Source: VRUE01 sp036276735
Lineage (GTDB): Bacteria; Actinomycetota; Thermoleophilia; Solirubrobacterales; 70-9
Direction of reading: 5' to 3'
DNA: 64,000 bases
Assembly: GCA_036276735.1 (NCBI GenBank)
Contig: DASUOH010000043.1
Location: 16,537 to 80,536, forward strand
In this document: positions 12,463-20,027 of the stretch, in pieces
How the letters are laid out: every line of letters begins with the position of its first letter
Position numbering within the stretch: position 1 is the stretch's first letter
The notes under the pieces: generated by a model
The model's input: only the letters and a program-made list of their open reading frames with translations
Databases searched by the model: none
Told to the model about the DNA's origin: nothing
Program-made: the position numbers and the translations under genes

Positions 12463-13242
12463 ATGCTTCGGCTCTGGGCGGCCATAGGAGCGCGGCTTCC
12501 GCGCGGATGGGGTGACCTCGGTCGCCAGATCGCCCTCGTGCTGGTCGTCAACACGGCCTACGAGATCGTGCGCGGCATCGCCGACGGCAAGAAGTCGGTC
12601 GCCTTCGCCCACGGCCAGCAGGTGATCGACGCCGAGCGGGCCACCGGCACCTTCTTCGAGCCCGACCTGCAGGCGCTCTTCCTCCCTGCCCAGTGGGTGA
12701 TGGACTTCGCCAATCAGGTCTACATGAACAGCCAGTTCGCGGTCGTCCTCGGCTTCTTCGTCTGGCTCTACTTCTTCCGCAACGAGTCCTTCTACTTCGT
12801 CCGCAACATGTTCGCCGCCGCGATGGGCCTGGCGCTGATCGGCTACGCCCTCTACCCGACCGCGCCGCCGCGGATGTTCCCGGAGTACGGCTTCGTCGAC
12901 ACGATCAACGACTACTCGAGCGTCAACCACGACTCCGCCCTGACCAAGCTGCTGATCAACCCCTACGCGGCGGTGCCGAGCCTGCACTGCGCCTTCGCCC
13001 TGATGATCGGCCTGACCGGTTTCCAGCTGGTCCGCAACCCCGCGCTGAAGGCGCTCTGGGCAGCGTGGCCGCTGCTCGTCGCCTGGGTCGTCATGGTCAC
13101 CGGCAACCACTACTGGATCGACATCGTGCTCGGCTGGGCGGTGGCGCTCGGCGCGGCGCTGGTCGCCCGCGAGCTGCTGGCCCGCGCTCGCCCCGAGAAG
13201 TGGTCGTGGCGGGCCGGCGCGCCGCGCGAGGCCGAGGCGTAG
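12463..13242 (+). CDS. PAP2-superfamily membrane phosphatase / phosphotransferase
   Basis: 259 residues from ATG 12463; a longer frame begins inside the palindromic element and is not used. About six membrane helices are visible. The phosphatase signature is present as YPTAPPRMFP (motif 1 region), PSLHCAFALMIG (motif 2, PSxH) and TGNHYWIDIVLGWAVA (motif 3, GNHxxxD). The layout resembles the inositolphosphotransferase/AUR1-like branch of PAP2. Its position next to a CDP-alcohol transferase and Ino1 suggests a role in phospholipid or inositol-lipid metabolism. Confidence 0.8.
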   Translation: MLRLWAAIGARLPRGWGDLGRQIALVLVVNTAYEIVRGIADGKKSVAFAHGQQVIDAERATGTFFEPDLQALFLPAQWVMDFANQVYMNSQFAVVLGFFVWLYFFRNESFYFVRNMFAAAMGLALIGYALYPTAPPRMFPEYGFVDTINDYSSVNHDSALTKLLINPYAAVPSLHCAFALMIGLTGFQLVRNPALKALWAAWPLLVAWVVMVTGNHYWIDIVLGWAVALGAALVARELLARARPEKWSWRAGAPREAEA

Positions 13243-13292
13243 CGCCCGGCAATTTCGCCGCGCCGCGGGCCTGGCCGATAGCCTCAACCACG

Positions 13293-13961
13293 ATGGAACC
13301 GTCGGCACCCCCGAGCCGGCCCGGTGGGCGCCGCAACGGCCGCCAGGCGCGCAACACGCAGGAGCTCCGCGCCTACGCGCGCGATCGCCTCATCGAGTCG
13401 CGCCTCACCCCCAACGCGATCTCGATGGCGGGCCTGGTCGGCAACGTCGTCGCCGCCGTGCTCGTCACGCAGCGCCTCTTCTTTCTCGCGGGCGTGGCCT
13501 TCATCCTCGGCTCGGTGATGGACACCCTCGACGGTCGCTACTCGCGGATGTCGGGCAAGGGCACCCTCTTCGGCGCCTTCCTCGACTCGACGCTTGACCG
13601 GGTCGAGGAGGGGATCGTGCTGGCCGCCGTCGCCGGCTACTTCGCCGCCAAGGGCGACGACTTCGCCGCCGCGATGTGCGTGATCGCGGTGCTCGGCTCC
13701 CTGATGGTCTCCTACACGCGGGCTCGCGCCGAGGCGCTCGGGGTCGAGTGCAAGGTGGGGTTGGCAACGCGGCCCGTCCGGGTAGTGTTGCTCTCCATTG
13801 GCCTGGTTTTGGCCAAGGGAGCCGGCGTTGTAGACGTTGAGTTGCTGGCCCCGGCGATCTACGCTATCGCGGCCCTGACCACGATCACGGCGGTCCAGCG
13901 CGTATGGCACGTAAGAAACGAGCTTTCAAGCGAGGCCCAGGGGCCGCCCAGCCAGCTGTAA
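13293..13961 (+). CDS. CDP-alcohol phosphatidyltransferase (probable phosphatidylinositol-phosphate synthase type)
   Basis: 222 residues from ATG 13293. After a basic N-terminus, several membrane helices surround the family signature spread over MDTLDGRYSRMSGKGTLFG and AFLDSTLDR, which fits D-x2-DG-x2-[AS]R ... G-x3-D-x3-D with Ser replacing the usual Ala. The enzyme joins a CDP-diacylglycerol to a polyol head group. The next gene makes inositol phosphate, so phosphatidylinositol-phosphate is the likely product. The end lies 64 bases before Ino1. Confidence 0.8.
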   Translation: MEPSAPPSRPGGRRNGRQARNTQELRAYARDRLIESRLTPNAISMAGLVGNVVAAVLVTQRLFFLAGVAFILGSVMDTLDGRYSRMSGKGTLFGAFLDSTLDRVEEGIVLAAVAGYFAAKGDDFAAAMCVIAVLGSLMVSYTRARAEALGVECKVGLATRPVRVVLLSIGLVLAKGAGVVDVELLAPAIYAIAALTTITAVQRVWHVRNELSSEAQGPPSQL

Positions 13962-14025
13962 CCAGTCAACGTCGTCGGTGTGCTTTGCCACCCAGCCCGA
14001 CCAGAAGGAAGGACTTCCAGCTTTC

Positions 14026-15186
14026 ATGAGTGAGACCAACGGATTGAACGGCGCCAACGGCGTCGGCCGCCAGGACGAGAAGGTCCGCGTCGCGATCGTC
14101 GGCGTGGGCAACTGCGCCAACTCGTTCATCCAGGGCGTCGAGTACTACAAGGACGCCGATCCGGCCGAGCAGGTGCCGGGCCTCATGCACGTCGACCTCG
14201 GCGGCTACCACGTCCGCGACGTCGAGTTCGTCGCCGCCTTCGACATCGACTCCGAGAAGGTCGGCAAGGACCTCTCCGAGGCGATCTGGTCGGGCCAGAA
14301 CGACACGATCAAGTTCGCCGAGGTGCCCAACCTCGGCGTCGAGGTCCAGCGCGGCATGACCCACGATGGCCTCGGCAAGTACCTGAAACAGAAGATCACC
14401 AAAGCGCCGGGTGAAACCGTCGATGTGGTCGGGGTGCTGAAAGAGGCCAAGGCGGACGTGCTGGTCTGCTACCTGCCGGTCGGCTCCGAGGAGGCGACCA
14501 AGTGGTACGTCGAACAGGCTCTCAAAGCCGGCGTCGGCTTCGTCAACTGCCTGCCGGTCTTCATCGCCCGCGAGGACTACTGGGACAAGCGCTTCCGCGA
14601 GGCCGGCCTGCCGATCATCGGCGACGACATCAAGTCCCAGGTCGGCGCGACGATCGTCCACCGCCAGCTGGCTCGGCTCTTCCACGAGCGGGGCGTGCGG
14701 ATGGAGCGCACCTCGCAGCTCAACGTCGGCGGCAACATGGACTTCTTCAACATGCTCGAGCGCGAGCGGCTCGACTCGAAGAAGATCTCCAAGACCAACG
14801 CCGTCACCTCGATCATGGGTCACGAGCTGCCCGACGAGGATGTCCACGTGGGCCCCTCCGACTACGTCGCCTGGCTGACCGACCGTAAGTGGGCGCACAT
14901 CCGCCTCGAGGGCAAAGCCTTCGGCGACGTGCCGCTCAACGTCGAGCTGAAGCTCGAGGTCTGGGACTCGCCCAACTCGGCCGGCGTCGTGATCGACGCG
15001 GTGCGGATCATCAAGCTGGCGCTCAACAACGGCGTCGCCGGCCAGCTCGACGGGCCGTCGAGCTACCTGATGAAGTCGCCGCACACGCAGCGGCCCGACG
15101 ACGAGGCGCGCGAGCAGACCGACGAGTTCATCGCCGCCAACGCCAAGGGCAAGTCGCCGGCGCCTGGGGCGAGCGTCTCGGCCTAG
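14026..15186 (+). CDS. ino1: Myo-inositol-1-phosphate synthase (actinobacterial type)
   Basis: 386 residues from ATG 14026, behind AGAAGGAAGGA. The Rossmann motif is VAIVGVGNCANSFIQGVEYY, and conserved blocks include GVGFVNCLPVFIAREDYW and IIGDDIKSQVGATIVHRQLA. It converts glucose-6-phosphate to inositol-3-phosphate (NAD-dependent), feeding phosphatidylinositol and possibly mycothiol-type metabolism. A Pro/Ala-rich tail ends the protein. The next gene starts nine bases after the stop, forming an operon. Confidence 0.93.
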   Translation: MSETNGLNGANGVGRQDEKVRVAIVGVGNCANSFIQGVEYYKDADPAEQVPGLMHVDLGGYHVRDVEFVAAFDIDSEKVGKDLSEAIWSGQNDTIKFAEVPNLGVEVQRGMTHDGLGKYLKQKITKAPGETVDVVGVLKEAKADVLVCYLPVGSEEATKWYVEQALKAGVGFVNCLPVFIAREDYWDKRFREAGLPIIGDDIKSQVGATIVHRQLARLFHERGVRMERTSQLNVGGNMDFFNMLERERLDSKKISKTNAVTSIMGHELPDEDVHVGPSDYVAWLTDRKWAHIRLEGKAFGDVPLNVELKLEVWDSPNSAGVVIDAVRIIKLALNNGVAGQLDGPSSYLMKSPHTQRPDDEAREQTDEFIAANAKGKSPAPGASVSA

Positions 15187-15194
15187 CCGGGACC

Positions 15195-16496
15195 GTGCCC
15201 GACGCACCGCTCTCGATTGCGCAGGTCTCGCCGCACCGGCGGGGCACCGAGAACCGGGTCAACGACTTTGTCCGGCGCGCCTCCGAGGAGCTGGAGGCGC
15301 GCGGGCATCGGGTGCTGCGGGTCGGGGCGGGCGACCCGGTCAAGCGGTTGCTCGCCTCGGGCGAGCTCGACGTAGTCCACGTCCACGACCCGTTCGCGCC
15401 GAGCGTCGCCTCGGCGGCGCTGCGCCACTCCCTCTCGCTCAACGTCGCGACGTTCCACTCGCAGCGCGAACGTCTCTTCTCGACCCAAGTGGCGCGGCCG
15501 CTGGTCGAGATCTTTTTCGGACGGCTGGACGCTCGCACCGTGTCGACCGCGGCTACGGGGCGGCTGCTCGAGCGCTACTTCCCGGGTTCCTACGAGCTGA
15601 TCGAGCCCGGCGGCGACGGGCGTGACTGGGCGCGGGTCGCGGCCGAGCTGGAGGAGGTCTACCGGCGCCTGCTGGCGCGCCGCCACGATCCGGCCGGCGA
15701 CCCGGAGGTCCGCGAGCGGATCGCGACGCGGCCGCTGATCGAGGTCGACCTGCACATGCACACCGACCACTCGCCCGACTGCGCGACGCCGGTCGAGGTG
15801 CTGCTCGAGACGGCGCGCGATCGCGACCTCGGGGCGATCGCGATCACCGACCACAACGAGGTCTCCGGGGCGCTGGAGGCGCGCCGGATCGCGGCGGAGA
15901 TGGGCGGCATCAAGGTGATCGTCGCCGAGGAGGTCAAGACCGCCGAGCAGGGCGAGGTGATCGGGCTCTTCCTCGAGGAGAAGATCCCGAAGGGGATGAC
16001 GATGGCCGAGACGATCACCGCGATCCGTGAGCAGGGCGGGCTCGTCTACGTCCCCCATCCCTTCGATCGCTTCCACTCTGTGCCCGACTACGAGCACCTG
16101 CTCGACATCGTCGAGGAGATCGACATCCTCGAGGTCTTCAACCCGCGGGTGGCGCTGACCGCCTTCAACGAGGAGGCCGAGCGCTTTGCCCGCAAGTACC
16201 GGATCGTGCCGGGGGCCGGCTCCGATAGCCACGTCGCCCAGGGGTTGGGCAGCGTGCGGGTGCGGATCCACGACTTCGATGGCCCGGCCGAGTTCCTCGA
16301 GGCGATGCGCGACGCCGACATCACCCGCAAGCACAAGAACCTCGTCTACGTGCAGGCGCTGAAGCTGCTGCAGACGACCGGCCGGCCGAAGGCACCCAAA
16401 CGCAGCGTCCCGGACGCCAAGCCGGTGCGCGGCGGGCGGCCGCGCAAACGCCGCTCGGCCGGCGGAATCTCCGGAAGGAGCGGAGGCAAGAGCTGA
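15195..16496 (+). CDS. Fusion of a glycosyltransferase-like N-domain with a PHP phosphoesterase domain
   Basis: 433 residues from GTG 15195. Residues 1-150 look like the N-terminal half of a GT-B glycosyltransferase (IAQVSPHRRGTENRVNDFVR; DVVHVHDPFAPSVASAALRH; ATFHSQRERLFSTQVARP) but the nucleotide-sugar-binding half is missing. From about residue 180 a PHP domain follows: EVDLHMHTDHSPDCATPVEV, AIAITDHNEVSGALEARRIA, then PHPFDRF, FNPRV and GAGSDSHVAQGLGS, keeping the metal-binding His/Asp set. The C-terminus is a basic tail. PHP proteins hydrolyse phosphoesters; the operon suggests a polyol- or sugar-phosphate substrate, but that is inference. Confidence 0.75.
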   Translation: MPDAPLSIAQVSPHRRGTENRVNDFVRRASEELEARGHRVLRVGAGDPVKRLLASGELDVVHVHDPFAPSVASAALRHSLSLNVATFHSQRERLFSTQVARPLVEIFFGRLDARTVSTAATGRLLERYFPGSYELIEPGGDGRDWARVAAELEEVYRRLLARRHDPAGDPEVRERIATRPLIEVDLHMHTDHSPDCATPVEVLLETARDRDLGAIAITDHNEVSGALEARRIAAEMGGIKVIVAEEVKTAEQGEVIGLFLEEKIPKGMTMAETITAIREQGGLVYVPHPFDRFHSVPDYEHLLDIVEEIDILEVFNPRVALTAFNEEAERFARKYRIVPGAGSDSHVAQGLGSVRVRIHDFDGPAEFLEAMRDADITRKHKNLVYVQALKLLQTTGRPKAPKRSVPDAKPVRGGRPRKRRSAGGISGRSGGKS

Positions 16497-17158
16497 TGCA
16501 AGGAGGCGGCGCTGGAGGAGCCGCGCCCGGCTCGTCAAAGAGATCGGCCAGCGTGCCGGCCACCGACGACGAGATCCGCGAGAAGTACCTCGAGCGGGCT
16601 ATCCGCGAGCTCAATCACCTCACTCACGAGCTGCAGGACTGCAAGCACTGCCCGCGCGGCAAGTTGATGCCGGTCCTCGGCTCGGGCCACCCGCAGGCCG
16701 ACGTCTTCATGGTCAAGCACGCGCCGGGCGTGGCGGAGATCGAAGAGGGGGTCGCCTTCTACGGCCGTGCCGGCAATGCCTTGATGAAAAGCTTCAAACG
16801 GCTCGGCATCGACCCGCTCGTCGTCTACGGCACCCTCTGCGTCAAGTGCCCGATCGCCGAGCCCGACCTGGCGGCTGAAGAGTGCATCCGGCGCCTGGTC
16901 GAGGAGATCGCGATCGTCCAACCGAAGATCCTGGTCGTGATGGGCGAGCCGGCGCTGCGCACCCTCAACGGCCTCGAAGTCCCGCTGTCGCGCACGATCG
17001 AGCAGCGCGAGGGTGAGATCCAGGCCTTCACCCCGACCGTCGACGCCCTCTACACGCCCGATATCGACGACTCGCTAGACGAGGAGGGCGCCAAGCAGCG
17101 CTTCTGGCGCTCCTTCAAGGTGCTCGGCGAGTGGTACGAGGACCTGCCGCCGTACTGA
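16496..17158 (+). CDS. Uracil-DNA glycosylase family protein (iron-sulphur type)
   Basis: 220 residues; the start ATG (16496-16498) overlaps the upstream TGA, so translation is coupled. Features of type 4/5 UDGs are QDCKHCPRGKLMPVLGSGHP with the first two cluster cysteines, the active-site-like segment HAPGVAEIEEGVAFYGRAGN, and TLCVKCPIAEPD plus AAEEC for the other cysteines, then KILVVMGEPALRTLNG. The first motif has VKHAPG instead of GEAPG, so substrate preference may differ. The linkage to the lipid genes is positional only. Confidence 0.75.
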   Translation: MQGGGAGGAAPGSSKRSASVPATDDEIREKYLERAIRELNHLTHELQDCKHCPRGKLMPVLGSGHPQADVFMVKHAPGVAEIEEGVAFYGRAGNALMKSFKRLGIDPLVVYGTLCVKCPIAEPDLAAEECIRRLVEEIAIVQPKILVVMGEPALRTLNGLEVPLSRTIEQREGEIQAFTPTVDALYTPDIDDSLDEEGAKQRFWRSFKVLGEWYEDLPPY

Positions 17159-17173
17159 GCGGGCGCTCATCCG

Positions 17174-17207
17174 ACCTTGACCACACCCCAGCGGGGTCAA
17201 TGTCGGC
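17174..17207 (+). terminator. Hairpin after the uracil-DNA glycosylase gene
   Basis: An 11-bp stem with one mismatch (17174-17184 against 17197-17207) closes a 12-nt loop, 15 bases after the stop. No U-run follows, so it is only a possible terminator. Confidence 0.35.
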
Positions 17208-17312
17208 TGCGCAATAGAACAGCAGGGTCTTTTTCGTAGACTCCCGGGTCTTCTGCGGACCCTTACCTCTCGTCATATCCACCCAGCTCTCCTTGCCGTT
17301 GTCGGCACGGCG

Positions 17313-17825
17313 TTGCTCTGGCTTCTCTTGCCCGCCGGTCTCGCGCAGGCGGTCGACTATGACTGCTCCCACTTCTCCAATCAGGCGGAAGCGCAGGAGT
17401 ACCTGTACCCAGGCGACCCCCACCGCCTCGATGGCGACAACGACGGGGTCGCGTGCGAGAGCCTTCCCTGTCCCTGTTCGTACGGGTCGACGCCACCGTC
17501 GGAACCGATTCCTCCCCCACCGCCCCCGCCCGAAGAAGAACCGCTGCGGCTGAGGGTCTATGTCGCCTGCGGCCTGTCCGAATACGCACGGCCAGCGCGG
17601 GAATGCCCGCATCGAAGCAAGGTCGGCGCTTTCATCCGGGCCAACCGAGAACTTCTCTACACCGTGTGCGTCCGGTTCCCCACGGGGCGGCGCGTCTGCA
17701 CGGAACAGGTGGCGCAGGCGGGAGTTCTCTACGTCAACAGGGTGACGACGAACATCGTCGGCTGGCACAAGGTGGTCTGGAGGACCGAAGGCCGCCGGCT
17801 AGTCCGCTACTTCTGGCGGCGCTAG
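17313..17825 (+). CDS. Secreted protein with excalibur calcium-binding motif
   Basis: 170 residues from TTG 17313; hydrophobic codons continue upstream in frame, so the true start may be earlier, but no better start codon with a ribosome-binding site is visible. A short signal peptide (LLLPAGLAQA) precedes an excalibur motif: YDCSHFSNQAEAQEYL, then DGDNDGVACESLPC. A proline run (about 68-80) separates it from a Cys-containing C-terminal domain of unknown fold with paired cysteines (VACGLSEYARPARECPHRS; TVCVRFPTGRRVC). Excalibur motifs bind calcium in secreted actinobacterial and Bacillus proteins. Confidence 0.65.
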   Translation: MLWLLLPAGLAQAVDYDCSHFSNQAEAQEYLYPGDPHRLDGDNDGVACESLPCPCSYGSTPPSEPIPPPPPPPEEEPLRLRVYVACGLSEYARPARECPHRSKVGAFIRANRELLYTVCVRFPTGRRVCTEQVAQAGVLYVNRVTTNIVGWHKVVWRTEGRRLVRYFWRR

Positions 17826-18466
17826 GACGCCTGGGCGGGCGCCGGCGCCGGCGGGCGTTTGTCGCCGTTGGCCTCGAGGATGTGCTCGGCGGTGCTTTTC
17901 GGTGAGAGGAAGCGGTCGATCAGCGCGAGGGCGACGGCGGAGGCGACGAAGGCGAGGTGGATGACCGTCTGCCAGAGCATCGTCTCGGAGTCGATCCGGT
18001 CGGCGTTGATGAAGGTCTGCAGCAGGTGAATCGAGGAGATGCCGATGATCGCCATCGCCAGCTTGACCTTGAGCACGTTGGCGTTGACGTGGGAGAGCCA
18101 CTCCGGCTGGTCGGGGTGGTCGCGCATCTGGATTCGGGAGACGAAGGTCTCGTAGCCGCCGATGATCACCATGATCAGCAGGTTGGCGATCATCACCACG
18201 TCGACCAGGCCGAGCACGAGCAGCATCACGTCGTTCTCGGTCAGCCCGCCGACGTCCTTCACCAGGTGCCAGAGCTCCTGCATGAAGCGCCACACGTAGA
18301 CGCCCTGGGCGACGATCAGCCCCAGGTAGAGGGGAGCCTGCAGCCAGCGGCTGAAGAAGATCGTGCCGCCGACGAAGCCGGCGAGGGGGCGGTCGGCTGA
18401 CATTCGGTCGTCCATCGGGTGGGCATCCTGCCACTGGCCGCGGCGGGAACCGAACTTTGGCTGCAT
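17822..18466 (-). CDS. YqhA/UPF0114-family inner-membrane protein
   Basis: 214 residues. Four membrane helices are evident, with the family-typical stretch NLLIMVIIGGYETFVSRIQM and SIHLLQTFINADRI. The family (TIGR00645) has no firm function. The protein starts at the ATG at 18466; an internal Met (MSADRPLAG) is an alternative start. The convergent excalibur gene overlaps its last codons by four bases. Confidence 0.8.
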   Translation of the reverse strand: MQPKFGSRRGQWQDAHPMDDRMSADRPLAGFVGGTIFFSRWLQAPLYLGLIVAQGVYVWRFMQELWHLVKDVGGLTENDVMLLVLGLVDVVMIANLLIMVIIGGYETFVSRIQMRDHPDQPEWLSHVNANVLKVKLAMAIIGISSIHLLQTFINADRIDSETMLWQTVIHLAFVASAVALALIDRFLSPKSTAEHILEANGDKRPPAPAPAQAS

Positions 18467-18489
18467 TGATGACCCTATGGCGATGAAAA

Positions 18490-18505
18490 GGCAGCCAAAG
18501 CTGCC
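18490..18505 (-). terminator. Intrinsic terminator of the luciferase-like oxidoreductase gene
   Basis: Read on the minus strand, GGCAGC-TTTG-GCTGCC is followed directly by TTTTC. It begins about ten bases after the stop at 18515 and ends before the next minus-strand gene. Confidence 0.65.
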
Positions 18506-18514
18506 GTAGGGCGG

Positions 18515-19297
18515 TTAGGAGCTCGGTGCGGCTGCCGCGGCCAGCCCGGTCATCGGCTCGACCTTGGCGCTGGCGAGACCGCGGACGACGACGGTGTCGA
18601 GCGCGCGGTAGGTGGCGAGCGCCTGCTGCGCCGCCTCGGGATCGGCGACGGCGACGCCCACCGTGCCCTCGGGCTCGCCGAGGCGGGCGAAGTGGTTGCG
18701 GTAGCCGTCGTGGAGGTTGCGGTAGAAGGACTCCTCCTTGGCGAGGCGCGCTGCCGCGTCATCGCCGACGGCGGTGCGGACGTAGCCGAAGACGGGCGGG
18801 GTGTCGCGACCCGCCTCGCGGGCGCCCTCCTCGACCCGCTCGCGCGCTTGGGCCGCGAACGCCGGCGTCATCCAGTTGAAGAAGACCCCGTCGAACTCGG
18901 AGCCCGCGAAGGCGCACATCTTCGGCCCCATCGCGGCGAGGACGAGGCGCACACCGGGCAGGCGGTCGCGCAGCTCGGGGAGCGCCTCGCGCATCCGCGT
19001 CAGCGGCTTCTCGGAGAAGCCCGCGCCGACCCCGAGCCAGAGGCGCGCCCGGTCGAGCCCGAGCCGCTCGACGTCGGCGGCGATCTGCTCGGGCGGCGTG
19101 CGGTCGATTGCTATCACCGCGACGCCGAGGTCGACCTCGGGCGCGGCGGCGGCGAACTCCGCGAGCGTCTCGAGCCCCTTCGCGCCGGGGTGGTCGTTCG
19201 ACCACATCGAGGCGTAGCCCAGCTCCGCGCAGCGTGCGGCCAGCGGCCGCGCCACCTCGGGGTCGAGTCCCGCAGCGACTCCAAATCCACGACTCAC
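18515..19297 (-). CDS. LLM-class (F420- or FMN-dependent) oxidoreductase
   Basis: 260 residues with a luciferase-like TIM-barrel pattern: ARCAELGYASMWSNDHPGAK at the N-terminus, LDRARLWLGVGAGFSEKPL in the centre and GTVGVAVADPEAAQQALATY near the end. Actinobacterial members often use coenzyme F420 for hydride transfer. The length is short for the family (usually 280-340), and the substrate is unknown. Confidence 0.75.
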   Translation of the reverse strand: MSRGFGVAAGLDPEVARPLAARCAELGYASMWSNDHPGAKGLETLAEFAAAAPEVDLGVAVIAIDRTPPEQIAADVERLGLDRARLWLGVGAGFSEKPLTRMREALPELRDRLPGVRLVLAAMGPKMCAFAGSEFDGVFFNWMTPAFAAQARERVEEGAREAGRDTPPVFGYVRTAVGDDAAARLAKEESFYRNLHDGYRNHFARLGEPEGTVGVAVADPEAAQQALATYRALDTVVVRGLASAKVEPMTGLAAAAAPSS

Positions 19298-19321
19298 GGG
19301 CTCAGCCTATAAGCGGCACGC

Positions 19322-19738
19322 TCAAGCGAGGGAGCCGCGCGGGACGATCCACTGGGTCGGCTGGCCAGTCAGCTCTGCGATTCGTTCGAAGTCGGCGTCG
19401 TAGTGGAGGACCGCCAAGCCCGCCCTCTCCGCGCAGGCGGCGATCAGCAGGTCGGGCAACGGCACGGCACGGTGCTGGGAGCGCTCCGCCAGCATCGCCT
19501 GGACTTCGAGGGCTCGTTCCATGCAGGCGTCGTCGACCGGCGCCCGTGACATTCCTCGAAGGGCTTCCGCGAGGGCGCGGTAAGTCGCACGGCTGCTCGC
19601 GCTGTAGAGCAGCTCCAGATCGACTATGCCGCAGGTCGCGATCTCCCCCGCGATCAACAGCGGCTCCAGCACCTCGCGCACCTCTGGCCTTGTCTCGCGC
19701 CGGGTCAGCGCGCTCTTGTCGGCGAGGAAGGTTGCCAC
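19322..19738 (-). CDS. vapC: PIN-domain toxin (VapC family)
   Basis: 138 residues, GTG start. The PIN acidic residues are visible: Asp in FLADKSALTRRE, Glu in GIVDLELLYSAS, Asp in VPLPDLLIAACAERAG and Asp in LHYDADFERIAEL. VapC toxins are Mg-dependent RNases, usually cutting tRNA or rRNA. The gene starts seven bases after the antitoxin stop, as expected for a vapBC pair. Confidence 0.9.
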   Translation of the reverse strand: MATFLADKSALTRRETRPEVREVLEPLLIAGEIATCGIVDLELLYSASSRATYRALAEALRGMSRAPVDDACMERALEVQAMLAERSQHRAVPLPDLLIAACAERAGLAVLHYDADFERIAELTGQPTQWIVPRGSLA

Positions 19739-19745
19739 CCCGGCT

Positions 19746-19967
19746 CTAGCGCCAGGCGCCTGACATCGTGTCCGGATCGTCGAGCTCCAGCGCCCCAGGC
19801 TGGAAGAGGATCTCCGCCAACGCTTTGCGCTGACGCGATTTAACGACCTCCGACAGGGCGGCGTCGACCGTGTCGGTGAGCGTCCTCGTACCGAGGATCT
19901 CCCTGGCGGCGTCGACCTTGTTCGGGTCGATCTCGAAGGAGGTCTTGCGGCGCCGAGTAAGGACCAT
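19746..19967 (-). CDS. vapB: VapB-type ribbon-helix-helix antitoxin
   Basis: 73 residues. A short basic N-terminal strand (RRRKTSFEIDPNKVDAAREI) and TLTDTVDAALSEVVKSRQRK form a ribbon-helix-helix-like fold; the acidic C-terminus ALELDDPDTMSGAWR should bind and block the toxin. It precedes vapC on the same strand. Repeated GATAGC half-sites lie upstream. Confidence 0.85.
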   Translation of the reverse strand: MVLTRRRKTSFEIDPNKVDAAREILGTRTLTDTVDAALSEVVKSRQRKALAEILFQPGALELDDPDTMSGAWR

Positions 19968-19975
19968 GGATCGAA

Positions 19976-20027
19976 GATAGCAAGACGCGAGTACGGAGAT
20001 AGCAGATCGCGGCTAATCCGCTATCTC
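19976..20027 (-). promoter_or_regulatory. Repeated GATAGC half-sites upstream of vapB (probable operator)
   Basis: GATAGC occurs at 19976-19981 and 19998-20003, and its complement GCTATC at 20020-20025, each exactly 22 bp apart (two helical turns). The last two lie in a perfect 8-bp inverted repeat (19996-20003 / 20020-20027). The pattern suits cooperative binding by a VapB dimer; the inverted repeat could instead end transcription of the upstream methyltransferase gene, whose stop it covers. Confidence 0.5.
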
